A DNA stretch of 18,352 bases from Methanoregula sp. (GTDB taxonomy: Archaea > Halobacteriota > Methanomicrobia > Methanomicrobiales > Methanospirillaceae), in assembly GCA_013331015.1 (NCBI GenBank), contig DUHF01000259.1:1-18352 (forward strand), in the 5' to 3' direction. Positions 1 to 6,420 of the stretch are shown piece after piece. Under the pieces are notes generated by a model, which searched no databases, was not told where the DNA came from, and worked only from the letters and a program-made list of their open reading frames with translations. The position numbers were made by a program, and so were the translations under genes. The number at the start of each line of letters is the position of its first letter. Position 1 is the stretch's first letter.

Positions 1-113
1 CCGGCCACAATGTAGTCTTCCGTGTTCTTGATCTTCTTCGATGCCCAGGCACCAATGGCGATCATGGCAAGGAAATAGATGGAGACGATGATGATGGTGC
101 TGATGCTTGCCAT
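1..113 (-). CDS. Sodium:solute symporter (SSS family), N-terminal part, cut by window edge
   Basis: Only the first 37 residues lie in the window. They form one hydrophobic helix (STIIIVSIYFLAMIAIGAWA) followed by the basic turn ASKKIKNTEDYIVAG. That helix-then-KNTEDY-hAG pattern is the hallmark start of SSS-family sodium/solute symporters, inner-membrane proteins that import small organic solutes with Na+. The start ATG follows the stop of the upstream small gene after two bases, so the two are surely co-transcribed and perhaps translationally coupled. The substrate cannot be told from this fragment. The family call is strong; nothing can be said about completeness. Confidence 0.85.
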   Translation of the reverse strand, partial: MASISTIIIVSIYFLAMIAIGAWASKKIKNTEDYIVA

Positions 114-115
114 TT

Positions 116-220
116 TCAGTCATGCCCCCGAAAGGTAAAGCCCCAGTACAGCAGGGCAATGATAACAACAATTACGACGCTGCCAACAGCGGCGATTGTA
201 ATATCTGGTAATCCGAACAT
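116..220 (-). CDS. Symporter small accessory protein, 34 aa
   Basis: A 34-residue reading frame starting MFGLPDITIAAVGSVVIVVI and ending GFTFRGHD. It has one transmembrane helix (about residues 9-27) and a short polar tail. Tiny single-helix proteins of this look are known directly upstream of SSS symporters in methanogens and some bacteria, and are annotated as symporter small accessory protein; their exact role is not established. Here it is the first gene of the transcript, two bases before the symporter start. A TATA-like element at 247-255 lies about 30 bases upstream, giving a very short leader. The gene is below usual length cut-offs and is easily missed. Confidence 0.85.
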   Translation of the reverse strand: MFGLPDITIAAVGSVVIVVIIALLYWGFTFRGHD

Positions 221-246
221 AGTACCTTGTTAGCGTATAGCATGCT

Positions 247-291
247 ACTATTTAACACGCTCGAAATGTGTCGAGATTATTGATTAAAAAT
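247..291. promoter_or_regulatory. Divergent promoter region with small inverted repeat
   Basis: On the minus strand TTAAATAGT (255-247) fits an archaeal TATA box about 30 bases before the small accessory gene. On the plus strand GATTAAAAATC (281-291) is a possible TATA box for the permease at 399, although that would leave a leader of about 80 bases. Between them CTCGA (260-264) and TCGAG (271-275) form a 5-bp inverted repeat with a 6-base spacer, a possible operator serving both directions. This is a motif reading only. Confidence 0.4.
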
Positions 292-398
292 CCCGTGCGG
301 GGTCGAAGGATCCTTTTTGCCGGCGACAGCAAAAGCGAAATGGTTATCACTGCTGATACCAGAGTTTTCTGTTCAGGTACTACCGGGGGAAGTGTTTC

Positions 399-1973
399 GT
401 GGATCTTTTTCTCTTATTTATCCTTGCAATCCTCCCCATCGTTGTCATCTTCACCGGCCTTGTCGTTCTTAGGAGATCGGGAACGCAGATGGCAGTCGCG
501 GGCTGGTTCCTCACGGTTGTCATGGCAGTCCTCTTCTTCCAGACATCGCCCGGGGTAGCGCTTGCTGCGTCCCTGGCAGGGGTCCTTTCATCGTTTGGTA
601 TCTCGCTGATGGTACTCTTCACCATCCTGCAGGTGACCATGATGGATCTGACCGGTGCCATCACCCGCATCACGGCCTATATAAAATCCATTGCTGCCGA
701 ACGCTACGAGCAGATCATGATCCTGAACGTGGGGTTCGGGTCGTTTTTGGTCTCCATCGGGGCAACACCGGTCACGATGCTGCCGCCGATCATGATGGCG
801 CTCGGATTCTCGCCGGTTGCGGCAGTTGCCCTCCCCTGCCTGGGGTATGACCCGCTCACGTCGTTCTCGCTCCTTGCGGTGCCGATTACCATTCCGGCAT
901 CGGTGTTCGGGTTCGATGGCAAAGAGCTGGGCTCTTCAATAGCCCTCTTCCTGCCGGTCATCTCGACCGGCCTTGCGCTGGGCATGCTCTGGGTGGCTGA
1001 CGGGTTTGACGGGATAAAAAAAGGGTTTGTTTCCGCAATCGTTGCCGGGCTCACCCTCGGGTTCTCCGCGATCCTGTTCGTGCATCTCCTGCCGGCATCT
1101 GCCATCGGGCTTGTCGGGGTCCTGTCCGGTGTCGTTACCATTGCCGCACTCTTCCTCCTGCGGGCGATCCGCTGCCGGTGTCTTCCGGAAATTATTATTG
1201 CGCCCCCACAACCGGTCCCACCGGGCAGCATGCCGCTCTGGAAGGCGGCGTTCCCGTGGTGCCTGCTTGTCCTGTTTGCGGTCATCATCAGCATCCCGGT
1301 CATCCAGGCCGGCCTGTACAGCATCCTTGGCCCGGCCCAGGTGGTGACGGTTGCGGCAGGGAAAGTGGTTGACTTAAAACTCCTCAACCAGGCCTACTTC
1401 TGGGTGTTCGTAAGCACGCTCATCTCTGCCCCGCTGTTGATCCGGAGCAGGAGCGAGGCTTGCGGGATCCTTTCCCTCTGGATGAAACGGGCATGGAGCC
1501 CGACCCTTGCCGCTATGGTCTTCTTTGCTATCGCGTATGTCATGGACTGGTCGGGCCAGTCGGTAGTAAACGGGGCGCTTGTCGCAACTTCGGGAGCGGA
1601 TGCGCTCAACATGAATGCCGTGATCGGTCTCTTCCTCGCACTCACCTTCGGGGTTGCCTTTCCCCTCGTCAGCCCGACGCTGGGCATACTCGGTTCCTTC
1701 ATCTCCGGCTCCGAGACGTCATCCAACGTGATGTTCTACGGGATCTTACAGAAATCCACTGACGTCCTGCACCTTGATTTCATGCCGGTCTATGCTGCCC
1801 ACGCGGTTGGCGGGGGGATCGCTTCCGGCGTTGCCATAGCCAAGATCCTCAATGCCGCAGCGGTCATCGACAAGCTGGGAATCGAGGGCGAGGTTATCCG
1901 GAAAGTAGCGCCGGTTGCAATTATCCTCACCCTTCTCACCGGCATCATGCTCTGCGTGATGCTCATCATCTGA
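399..1973 (+). CDS. L-lactate permease family transporter (LctP/LldP-like)
   Basis: A 524-residue, highly hydrophobic protein with about 12-14 predicted membrane helices. The C-terminal signature PTLGILGSFISGSETSSNVM matches the family pattern G.hG.Fh.GS.TSSNhhF, and the N-terminal half has GATPVTMLPPIMMALGF and LGYDPLTSFSLLAVP, where the family places its conserved loops. Members (TC 2.A.14) import lactate or glycolate with protons or cations. Length is close to the usual 530-560. The start is GTG, preceded by a purine-rich stretch (GGGGGAAGTG, 385-394). It diverges from the symporter pair, so the region may handle small carboxylates, but no lactate or glycolate enzyme is nearby. Substrate remains inference. 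Confidence 0.88.
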   Translation: MDLFLLFILAILPIVVIFTGLVVLRRSGTQMAVAGWFLTVVMAVLFFQTSPGVALAASLAGVLSSFGISLMVLFTILQVTMMDLTGAITRITAYIKSIAAERYEQIMILNVGFGSFLVSIGATPVTMLPPIMMALGFSPVAAVALPCLGYDPLTSFSLLAVPITIPASVFGFDGKELGSSIALFLPVISTGLALGMLWVADGFDGIKKGFVSAIVAGLTLGFSAILFVHLLPASAIGLVGVLSGVVTIAALFLLRAIRCRCLPEIIIAPPQPVPPGSMPLWKAAFPWCLLVLFAVIISIPVIQAGLYSILGPAQVVTVAAGKVVDLKLLNQAYFWVFVSTLISAPLLIRSRSEACGILSLWMKRAWSPTLAAMVFFAIAYVMDWSGQSVVNGALVATSGADALNMNAVIGLFLALTFGVAFPLVSPTLGILGSFISGSETSSNVMFYGILQKSTDVLHLDFMPVYAAHAVGGGIASGVAIAKILNAAAVIDKLGIEGEVIRKVAPVAIILTLLTGIMLCVMLII

Positions 1974-1983
1974 AAAATTTCAG
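1970..1983 (+). terminator. Small stem overlapping permease stop codon
   Basis: CTGAAA (1970-1975) and TTTCAG (1978-1983) form a 6-bp inverted repeat spanning the permease stop codon. The spacing of two bases is too tight for a proper hairpin, and no long T-run follows, so a termination role is doubtful. Confidence 0.15.
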
Positions 1984-2089
1984 CCGATGGCGGAAAAAAT
2001 GTTCTTCTCATGATTTAGGATGGAATAAATAAGAAAAAATGGGCTCTGGAGAAAAGCTAACAGGAAGATCAGATTATATTACGATGGGG

Positions 2090-2147
2090 CCACGGGCGCT
2101 CGCCGCCTCATCGGGGTGAGGGGCAACGAGACCTCAAGCGCCCGTGG
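2090..2147 (+). ncRNA. Nested stem-loop, candidate structured RNA
   Basis: An 11-bp perfect inverted repeat (CCACGGGCGCT at 2090-2100, AGCGCCCGTGG at 2137-2147) encloses a second paired layer, CTCG (2099-2102) with CGAG (2127-2130), and a third stem CCTCA (2106-2110) with TGAGG (2117-2121). The whole 58-base block can fold as one long arm. It lies 115 bases after the permease stop and just before hairpin repeat copy A. It could be a transcript-end structure, a small RNA or part of a mobile repeat. A TATA-like ATTATATTA at 2073-2081 would start transcription inside the structure, which argues against an independent RNA of exactly this extent. Confidence 0.3.
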
Positions 2148-2186
2148 TTTCATCACAATCAAATATTGCCCATTGCAGGTTTTCCA

Positions 2187-2302
2187 TGAAAATCATCATA
2201 GATTTCGATTCCAGGTCTTTTGCATGACACTTGCGATGCCTGCCGCCACCCCCGCGGGGCGCCCCCGTGGCGGCCTCAATTCGGTTTTTTATGAAATGCC
2301 CC
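2187..2302 (-). repeat. Hairpin-bearing repeat, copy A (inverted relative to copy B)
   Basis: About 116 bases that match the reverse complement of 4006-4120 over nearly the whole length, with a few substitutions and one extra T. The core is a GC-rich hairpin: GCCGCCAC (2242-2249) pairs with GTGGCGGC (2267-2274), and the loop holds the palindrome CCCCGCGGGG (2250-2259). Copies A and B point at each other and bracket the GIY-YIG and zinc-ribbon genes. A protein-like reading appears in both copies but changes frame outside the repeat, so it is read as non-coding. Confidence 0.8.
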
Positions 2303-2406
2303 ACCGGATCGTGATTGCAAAAAAGATCCAGAACCGGGATCCAGGTGCCGGGTGTTTTTTTTATTCGGGAGAGGTCCGCACGATCGGATCCGGTTCATGC
2401 CGGATT

Positions 2407-2429
2407 CACCCAAAAAAAATTACCGGGTG
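2407..2429 (-). terminator. Oligo-T terminator of the GIY-YIG gene
   Basis: On the minus strand an uninterrupted T8 (2419-2412) directly follows the TAA stop of the GIY-YIG gene. CACCC/GGGTG arms (2425-2429 and 2407-2411) flank it. Oligo-T tracts are the usual archaeal termination signal. A second T8 on the plus strand at 2351-2358 could stop transcripts coming from the permease side. Confidence 0.55.
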
Positions 2430-3409
2430 TTCCGGAACCGCAAATCCGGAGCCTTCCGGTTCTGCTCAAAGAAATTCCCGATAAGATCGCATTCCAGTTC
2501 CCTGAGATTGTGGGGGAATACCGACTCCCCGACAACCTGGTACGAGAACACAAGCTCGCAACCATCACGGTGCTTCATAATCTCCTCGTGCAGGCGTTTC
2601 CGGAGGTCGGCCGACTGGCCGATAAACAAAATCTCTCCGGAGACCGCATCAGACAACAGATACAGCCCGGCGCCTGTTGCAACCGCAAGAACGTTCTCTT
2701 TTGTGAGTGCTTGTTTTTTGCTCCACTCAAGACCCATCCAGTCGCTGCTGCCGCAGGTGCCTTCAACCGCAAGCGGCGGGACACTCAAAAAACCTGCCGG
2801 GTTGTCCTTCTGGTCCTCCTCAAGTTTAGCTCCGCGCCTTGCCTCTCTCCGGGTCGAGGATCTTCGGTAGCGGGGATGGAATCGCCCGAAGTTGCAGACC
2901 GGGGATTCGCCATGATCCTGCCGGTACCGGTAGAGCAAAAAGAATGCCATTCCCCTGCGGCCGGCCGGCGATGCGTCAAGCGGGGCTGCGGAGAATTCGA
3001 ACATTACCGGTTTTGGCAGGCCAACTTCATCGTCAGATTCGGGGATTGGCTCTTTTAAAGTTTCACGGGATCTTTTTTGTGCCCATTCCACCCAGTACGC
3101 CCACAGGCACGGCGCAGCCTCGTGCGGGTCGCTCCAGGGCATCAGGTCAGCGCGCCTCAGTGCCTGCCGGAACTCTGCGAGTTTCTTGTGCAGCGACTGG
3201 CCGGTCTCGCCGATGTACATCAAAAAATTCTCGCCAGCCGGCCGGATACGGTACACGCCGGGCTCTTTTGGGATGTAGAAGAATTCCCGCGATGCATCGA
3301 ATGGCACCCACGGGGACCAGTCAAGGTCGAGCCATACCTCGGAGAGATATTCGGGTAGAGGGTCATTATCCGGCGCGGGGGGCGGTGTCGGTTCGGTATC
3401 AGGAGGCAT
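2420..3409 (-). CDS. Protein with two GIY-YIG-type domains
   Basis: A 329-residue protein with two GIY-YIG-like halves. The first has GVY (51-53) and YIG (65-67); the second has GLY (248-250), FIG (262-264), a following arginine helix (LRKRLHEEI, from 269) and a candidate catalytic Glu in RELECDLI (E306). GIY-YIG folds cut DNA with a Tyr/Arg/Glu set and a metal ion. In the first half the helix where related sequences usually carry a Glu reads RRGMAFFLLY (151-160), so that site may be inactive; its CNFGRFHPRYRRS segment (172-184) is basic. The start ATG has no ribosome site, consistent with a leaderless message. It is divergent from the zinc-ribbon gene. The fold call is good; the cellular role (repair, defence or restriction) is unknown. 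Confidence 0.75.
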   Translation of the reverse strand: MPPDTEPTPPPAPDNDPLPEYLSEVWLDLDWSPWVPFDASREFFYIPKEPGVYRIRPAGENFLMYIGETGQSLHKKLAEFRQALRRADLMPWSDPHEAAPCLWAYWVEWAQKRSRETLKEPIPESDDEVGLPKPVMFEFSAAPLDASPAGRRGMAFFLLYRYRQDHGESPVCNFGRFHPRYRRSSTRREARRGAKLEEDQKDNPAGFLSVPPLAVEGTCGSSDWMGLEWSKKQALTKENVLAVATGAGLYLLSDAVSGEILFIGQSADLRKRLHEEIMKHRDGCELVFSYQVVGESVFPHNLRELECDLIGNFFEQNRKAPDLRFRNTR

Positions 3410-3504
3410 TTGTTGGAGTATACTTAGGCGCGGGGGTGCATAAGGGTGCGGGTTTGAGGAAACAAACGAATATCTTTATCGAGCCTTCATGCAAATGAAT
3501 CCTC

Positions 3505-3651
3505 ATGGATGAACCAACAGAGAAACAGCCGCAGAAACTGCGCGTGAAAAAGGACCGGCGGATCTGTGACCAATGCCAGGATCCCAATATCGTTGAGAAG
3601 CCCGACGGTACCTACCGCTGCAAACGGTGCGGGTACGACAGCGGGAAGTGA
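3505..3651 (+). CDS. Small zinc-ribbon protein, 48 aa
   Basis: A short frame (first residues MDEPTEKQPQKLRVKKDRRI) with two CxxC knuckles, CDQC and CKRC, about 18 residues apart, ending GYDSGK. This is the layout of a single zinc ribbon, with a basic N-terminal tail that could contact nucleic acid. It resembles many archaeal small zinc-ribbon proteins but does not match ribosomal protein S27ae well. A TATA-like ATCTTTATC lies about 30 bases before the ATG with no ribosome site, so the mRNA may be leaderless or nearly so. A T6 tract (3672-3677) follows. It shares its upstream region with the divergent GIY-YIG gene. Coding is supported by the paired cysteines; function is unknown. Confidence 0.75.
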   Translation: MDEPTEKQPQKLRVKKDRRICDQCQDPNIVEKPDGTYRCKRCGYDSGK

Positions 3652-3671
3652 AGTTTCGAACCATCCCGTCC

Positions 3672-3677
3672 TTTTTT
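3672..3677 (+). terminator. T6 tract after zinc-ribbon gene
   Basis: TTTTTT 20 bases after the stop codon, in a pyrimidine-rich context; a likely archaeal oligo-T termination site. Confidence 0.4.
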
Positions 3678-3797
3678 CCCCACAGGTAAGGGGGATATTT
3701 TACCGGACTCCCCCGCACGAAAAACGGCCTGATACGGGGAGAAGTTGTTGAGGATGAGGGACGCAACCGGCATATCGATTCCGGTTTTTGACTCTTG

Positions 3798-3845
3798 GAG
3801 AACCGGGCATGACCAATCGGTTCACACCTGAACGATGGAAATCGG
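3798..3845 (+). repeat. Direct repeat related to 4120-4170
   Basis: The segment around ATCGGTTCACACCTGAACGA (from 3816) recurs at 4142 as ATCGGTTCACACCCGAATGA, with further similarity on both sides (GAGAA..GGG.ATGA.CA before, G.AAATC after). The second copy abuts hairpin repeat B, so the element may extend past the hairpin part, and this copy may be a partial remnant. The rest of 3678-4005 shows no gene I can support. Confidence 0.6.
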
Positions 3846-4005
3846 ATGAAAAAAATTGAACACAACCGTCCTCGCGTGTCTCCTTCTCGCTGCTTTTGGG
3901 GGCGCCAAGGACCTAAAGCGTCGCGCAATGGTTCAGGGCTTGCGGAAGCGATAACGCTTTTGCGGGGACTCGTTGCGGGACTCTCTGGGCGGATGAGCTC
4001 TTTAG

Positions 4006-4120
4006 GGGGCATTTCATAAAAACCGAATTGAAGCCGCCACGGGGGCGCCCCGCGGGGGTGGCGGCAGGCATCGCAAGTACCATGTAAAAGATCTGGAATC
4101 GTTTTCTATGATGATTTTCA
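4006..4120 (+). repeat. Hairpin-bearing repeat, copy B
   Basis: Reverse-complement partner of copy A (2187-2302). The hairpin arms are GCCGCCAC (4033-4040) and GTGGCGGC (4058-4065). The following 50 bases (4121-4170) carry the ATCGGTTCACACC direct repeat shared with 3798-3845. Confidence 0.8.
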
Positions 4121-4251
4121 CGAGAAATGGGGATGAACAATATCGGTTCACACCCGAATGATGAAAATCTGGAGTATTGGACAAAGGGATGCTCCCCCGG
4201 TTCAGGGCCCCTCACGAAGAACTGCGGGGCAGATTACCATACCAAGCCGCT

Positions 4252-4312
4252 CATTGAAGCCGCCGCACAGGCGCCCTTCGGGGCGGCGGCCGTTCATCGC
4301 AATGGCGGTATG
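4252..4312 (+). repeat. Hairpin-bearing repeat, diverged copy C
   Basis: Same order of blocks as copy B (ATTGAAGCCGCC, hairpin, CATCGCAA) but diverged. The stem is now GCCGCCGC (4259-4266) with GCGGCGGC (4283-4290): relative to A and B the A-T pair has become G-C on both sides, so pairing is kept. No gene is supported in 4313-4567, apart from a frame left open downstream of the lipoprotein gene. Confidence 0.5.
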
Positions 4313-4567
4313 GGGCCCCCATCATCACTTCTAAAGATTTTCCCCAGGCAAGAAATTCTGGTAAACCCCTGCATCGGTTTCTCAAGAAATAGATAAGAGA
4401 GACCTCATCAAACCTTTGAGTTTTCCCTCATCATCTGACAACACCGTCTCTCCCCATTTTGAATTGCCGTCTGGTGGCAGCAGTTCCTGCGCAATAGGGA
4501 GGCCGAGGTTCGTGACGACGCCCACTCCCCCGCTCACGGCAGTGCTGCCGGCCCACTGGGGGATCCG

Positions 4568-4654
4568 TTACCGGCCCTTTTCGCAGGTGTACACCGGGCG
4601 GAATTTTACGATCTCCCCCGGCCCGAACGGATACCAGGGAGAGATCTCCCGATC
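4568..4654 (-). other. In-frame continuation beyond the lipoprotein stop codon
   Basis: Directly after the TAA of the PEGA lipoprotein the same frame stays open for 28 codons before a second TAA (4570-4568). It encodes protein-like sequence including SPWYPFGPGEIVKFRP and VYTCEK, with mostly G or C third bases, as in the gene itself. The simplest reading is a nonsense change that shortened a longer lipoprotein; readthrough is an alternative. The same frame is open for another 60 or so codons to a TGA at 4384-4382, which is less convincing. Confidence 0.4.
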
Positions 4655-5329
4655 TTACGGGTTCACGACAAGGTTCTCAAACCGGATCGTGAGGTCCGGG
4701 CTGTTGAACGGCAGGGGCAGCGTGCAGGACACCATCGAGTCGCGGGAGATATGGCTGCCGGCCTTCAGGGTCCCGAGATACACGGTGTTCCAGCAGACCA
4801 TCCGCCCCTCATGATAGAAGTTGGCCGAGACCGTGACTTCCCGGGCATCCGCGTACCCGACATTGAAGGCTTCCGTGTGCACGGCAAGCAGGACCGGGTT
4901 GGCAGTGGCGGTGCCCCGCTCGGGCGGGTACGTCCAGTACCCGTCCACATGGATCTGCGGGATATCGGGTCTCACGGTCGGGCTTGTGGTTGGCGCGAAG
5001 GTGACCGGCAGGGTGGTGGGAAGGTTCACGAGATCTGCAATGACTGGCGTACTCCCACCCGATTTGACCGTCACCGGGGCTGACCAGCGTTCGTACCCTT
5101 CCAGCCGTACTTCGAGGGTATGGGTGCCGGCCGGGACCGCGCTGAGAGTAACCGGTGTGGTGCCGCGGTATTCGCTGTTGAGGTAGACCCCGGCACCGGG
5201 GGGAATGGAGCTGACCAGGATGGAGCCGGTCTCCTGGGCGGGAAGCGGGTCGGTGCACCCCGCAAGGAAGATTCCGGTTACCAGGAGGATTGCTGCGAGA
5301 GCACTAAAGACGAAAGTCGGGCGGGGCAT
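4655..5329 (-). CDS. PEGA-domain lipoprotein
   Basis: A 224-residue exported protein. The N-terminus is a signal peptide ending in a lipobox (LAGC, Cys25), so the mature protein is probably lipid-anchored on the outer face of the membrane. Residues 36-93 form a PEGA domain (SIPPGAGVYLNSEYRGTTPV, then a THTLEVRLEGY strand), a small beta domain common in methanogen surface proteins. A Thr/Pro-rich linker (about 103-120) leads to a C-terminal beta domain (about 128-220) resembling FxLYD-type modules, with Cys at VCWNTVYLG and MVSCTLP. No ribosome site precedes the ATG. The frame appears to continue past the stop, so this protein may be a shortened form. Role: surface or structural, not further defined. 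Confidence 0.85.
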   Translation of the reverse strand: MPRPTFVFSALAAILLVTGIFLAGCTDPLPAQETGSILVSSIPPGAGVYLNSEYRGTTPVTLSAVPAGTHTLEVRLEGYERWSAPVTVKSGGSTPVIADLVNLPTTLPVTFAPTTSPTVRPDIPQIHVDGYWTYPPERGTATANPVLLAVHTEAFNVGYADAREVTVSANFYHEGRMVCWNTVYLGTLKAGSHISRDSMVSCTLPLPFNSPDLTIRFENLVVNP

Positions 5330-5370
5330 GGTTGATCAACTGTCATGTGTGGTTTTGGGTAAATCCTTTG

Positions 5371-5412
5371 TGCCCGGGTATCGAACCACAAACAGGGAAT
5401 GATCTTCTGCAT
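5371..5412 (-). pseudogene. Truncated start of a PhnB-like VOC-family gene
   Basis: On the minus strand a good ribosome site (AGGAGAT) precedes an ATG that begins MQKIIPCLWFDTRA, which is nearly the standard N-terminus of PhnB/3-demethylubiquinone-methyltransferase-like VOC proteins (MQKI.PCLWFD..AEEAV.FY). The similarity ends after 14 codons; the frame then runs without likeness into the lipoprotein gene in another phase. It looks like the 5' end of a gene whose body was deleted, placing the lipoprotein next to an old translation start. The match is short but specific. Confidence 0.5.
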
Positions 5413-5494
5413 GGGAGTATCTCCTGTAATTTTCACCCGTGCGGTGATCCCCCTTAATGGGCGGTAAGGCGTGGTGCCGCAAGACATTCCGCCC

Positions 5495-6019
5495 TTATGC
5501 CCTGTACTGCTTCAGCCCGCCGGCAATCTTTTCCACACCGTGCTCGATAGGATCATCGGTGCAGTTGATGGTGATATCGGCGTACTTTTCGTAGAGCGGG
5601 AGCCGTTCGTCATACAGGTCGCGGAGGTCCTGGCCCGGGTGGAGGACGAGTCCCCGGGTCGTGATGTTCTTAAGCCGGCGCTCCATCACCTCACTGGAGA
5701 CCTGCAGGTATACCACGATTCCCTGCTGCCTAAGATGCTCCATCGCCCTCCGGCTGTACACCACACTGCCCCCCGTGGCGATGACGGCATGGTGCCGGTC
5801 GAGAGCGAGGATCGTTTCCTCCTCGATCTCAAGGAACGCACCGATCCCGTCTTTGTCAAGGATCTCCTGCAGGAGCCTGCCGGTCACTTCCTGGATACGG
5901 ATGTCGGTATCAATGAACTTCCTGCCAAGGGTCTTTGCCAGCAGGACGCCAATCGTGCTCTTACCGGATCCCGGCATGCCGATAAGGACGATGTTTTTTG
6001 AGGGGCTGCTCCGGTTCAT
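5495..6019 (-). CDS. Shikimate-kinase-like P-loop kinase (AroK fold) with altered substrate site
   Basis: A 174-residue protein from the ATG at 6019. Walker A is GMPGSGKST (14-22) and the acidic substrate motif is DTD (37-39). ATGGS (81-85) stands where shikimate kinases have ATGGG, a lid Arg is in TTRGLVL (R122), and R139 in DERLPLY matches the conserved late arginine. The Arg that binds the shikimate carboxylate (GE..FR..E in AroK) is Leu63 here (GIGAFLEIEE). So the fold is clear but shikimate may not be the substrate. Most archaea use an unrelated GHMP-type shikimate kinase, so this bacterial-type gene is probably acquired. An upstream in-frame start (6172) would add 51 residues without family support and was not chosen. 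The lipoprotein gene lies downstream on the same strand, 165 bases away. Confidence 0.75.
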   Translation of the reverse strand: MNRSSPSKNIVLIGMPGSGKSTIGVLLAKTLGRKFIDTDIRIQEVTGRLLQEILDKDGIGAFLEIEEETILALDRHHAVIATGGSVVYSRRAMEHLRQQGIVVYLQVSSEVMERRLKNITTRGLVLHPGQDLRDLYDERLPLYEKYADITINCTDDPIEHGVEKIAGGLKQYRA

Positions 6020-6229
6020 GGATGATAAGTCTGTGTATTTCTCAAAAGGTATCAAATGCACCGTAAAGGGCCGGGCAAAAAAAAGTCCCCCTGGGTGAAG
6101 GAAAAAAGTCCGGCATCCGTTCTCTAGAGCCTGCCTCTCATTGTCACTTAACTGGCGAAAATTACTATGCATCCCTTATCCCATGGGCCGGCCCTTCCCT
6201 CTGCCAGCCGGGGTTGCACCGCACAGGGA

Positions 6230-6241
6230 GGGCATATGCCC
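6230..6241. promoter_or_regulatory. 12-bp perfect palindrome between divergent genes
   Basis: GGGCATATGCCC lies between the kinase-like gene (minus) and the RND exporter (plus). Wider arms (CGCAC before, GTGCG after) add to the symmetry, and an A8 run follows. It could be an operator or a structural hairpin; nothing ties it to a specific regulator. The rest of 6173-6420 shows no gene. Confidence 0.3.
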
Positions 6242-6420
6242 ATTCTGCGGGTGCGAAAAAAAATCCATCCAGCACATGATTAATAAAGCATCCTGAATAG
6301 AATAAGTAAGAAACACCTGACCGGTTTTTCCCCCGGTAATAATCACAACGGGCCCATCTTCATTCCCTGCCCGCGGTTCCGGTCAGCATACCATAACATC
6401 CCAGAAGAAGGTACTACCGG

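Noticed and set aside
2116..2484. Plus-strand frame over repeat copy A and a similar minus-strand frame over copy B, sharing a peptide with LAMPAATPAGRPRGG
   Set aside because: The similarity is confined to the repeated DNA and the frames diverge at once outside it, so this is shared repeat DNA rather than a protein family.
2315..3058. Long open frame on the plus strand opposite the GIY-YIG gene
   Set aside because: It is an antisense shadow of a gene with clear domain motifs; its sequence has no recognisable family and is Cys/Arg-rich in a way typical of shadows.
4416..4814. Plus-strand frame of 132 codons overlapping the lipoprotein gene end
   Set aside because: It overlaps the well-supported lipoprotein in antisense and shows no family features.
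6020..6172. N-terminal extension of the kinase-like gene to an upstream ATG
   Set aside because: The extra 51 residues precede the standard AroK start, lack family resemblance and cross poly-A/T-rich DNA; the start at 6019 gives the normal length.
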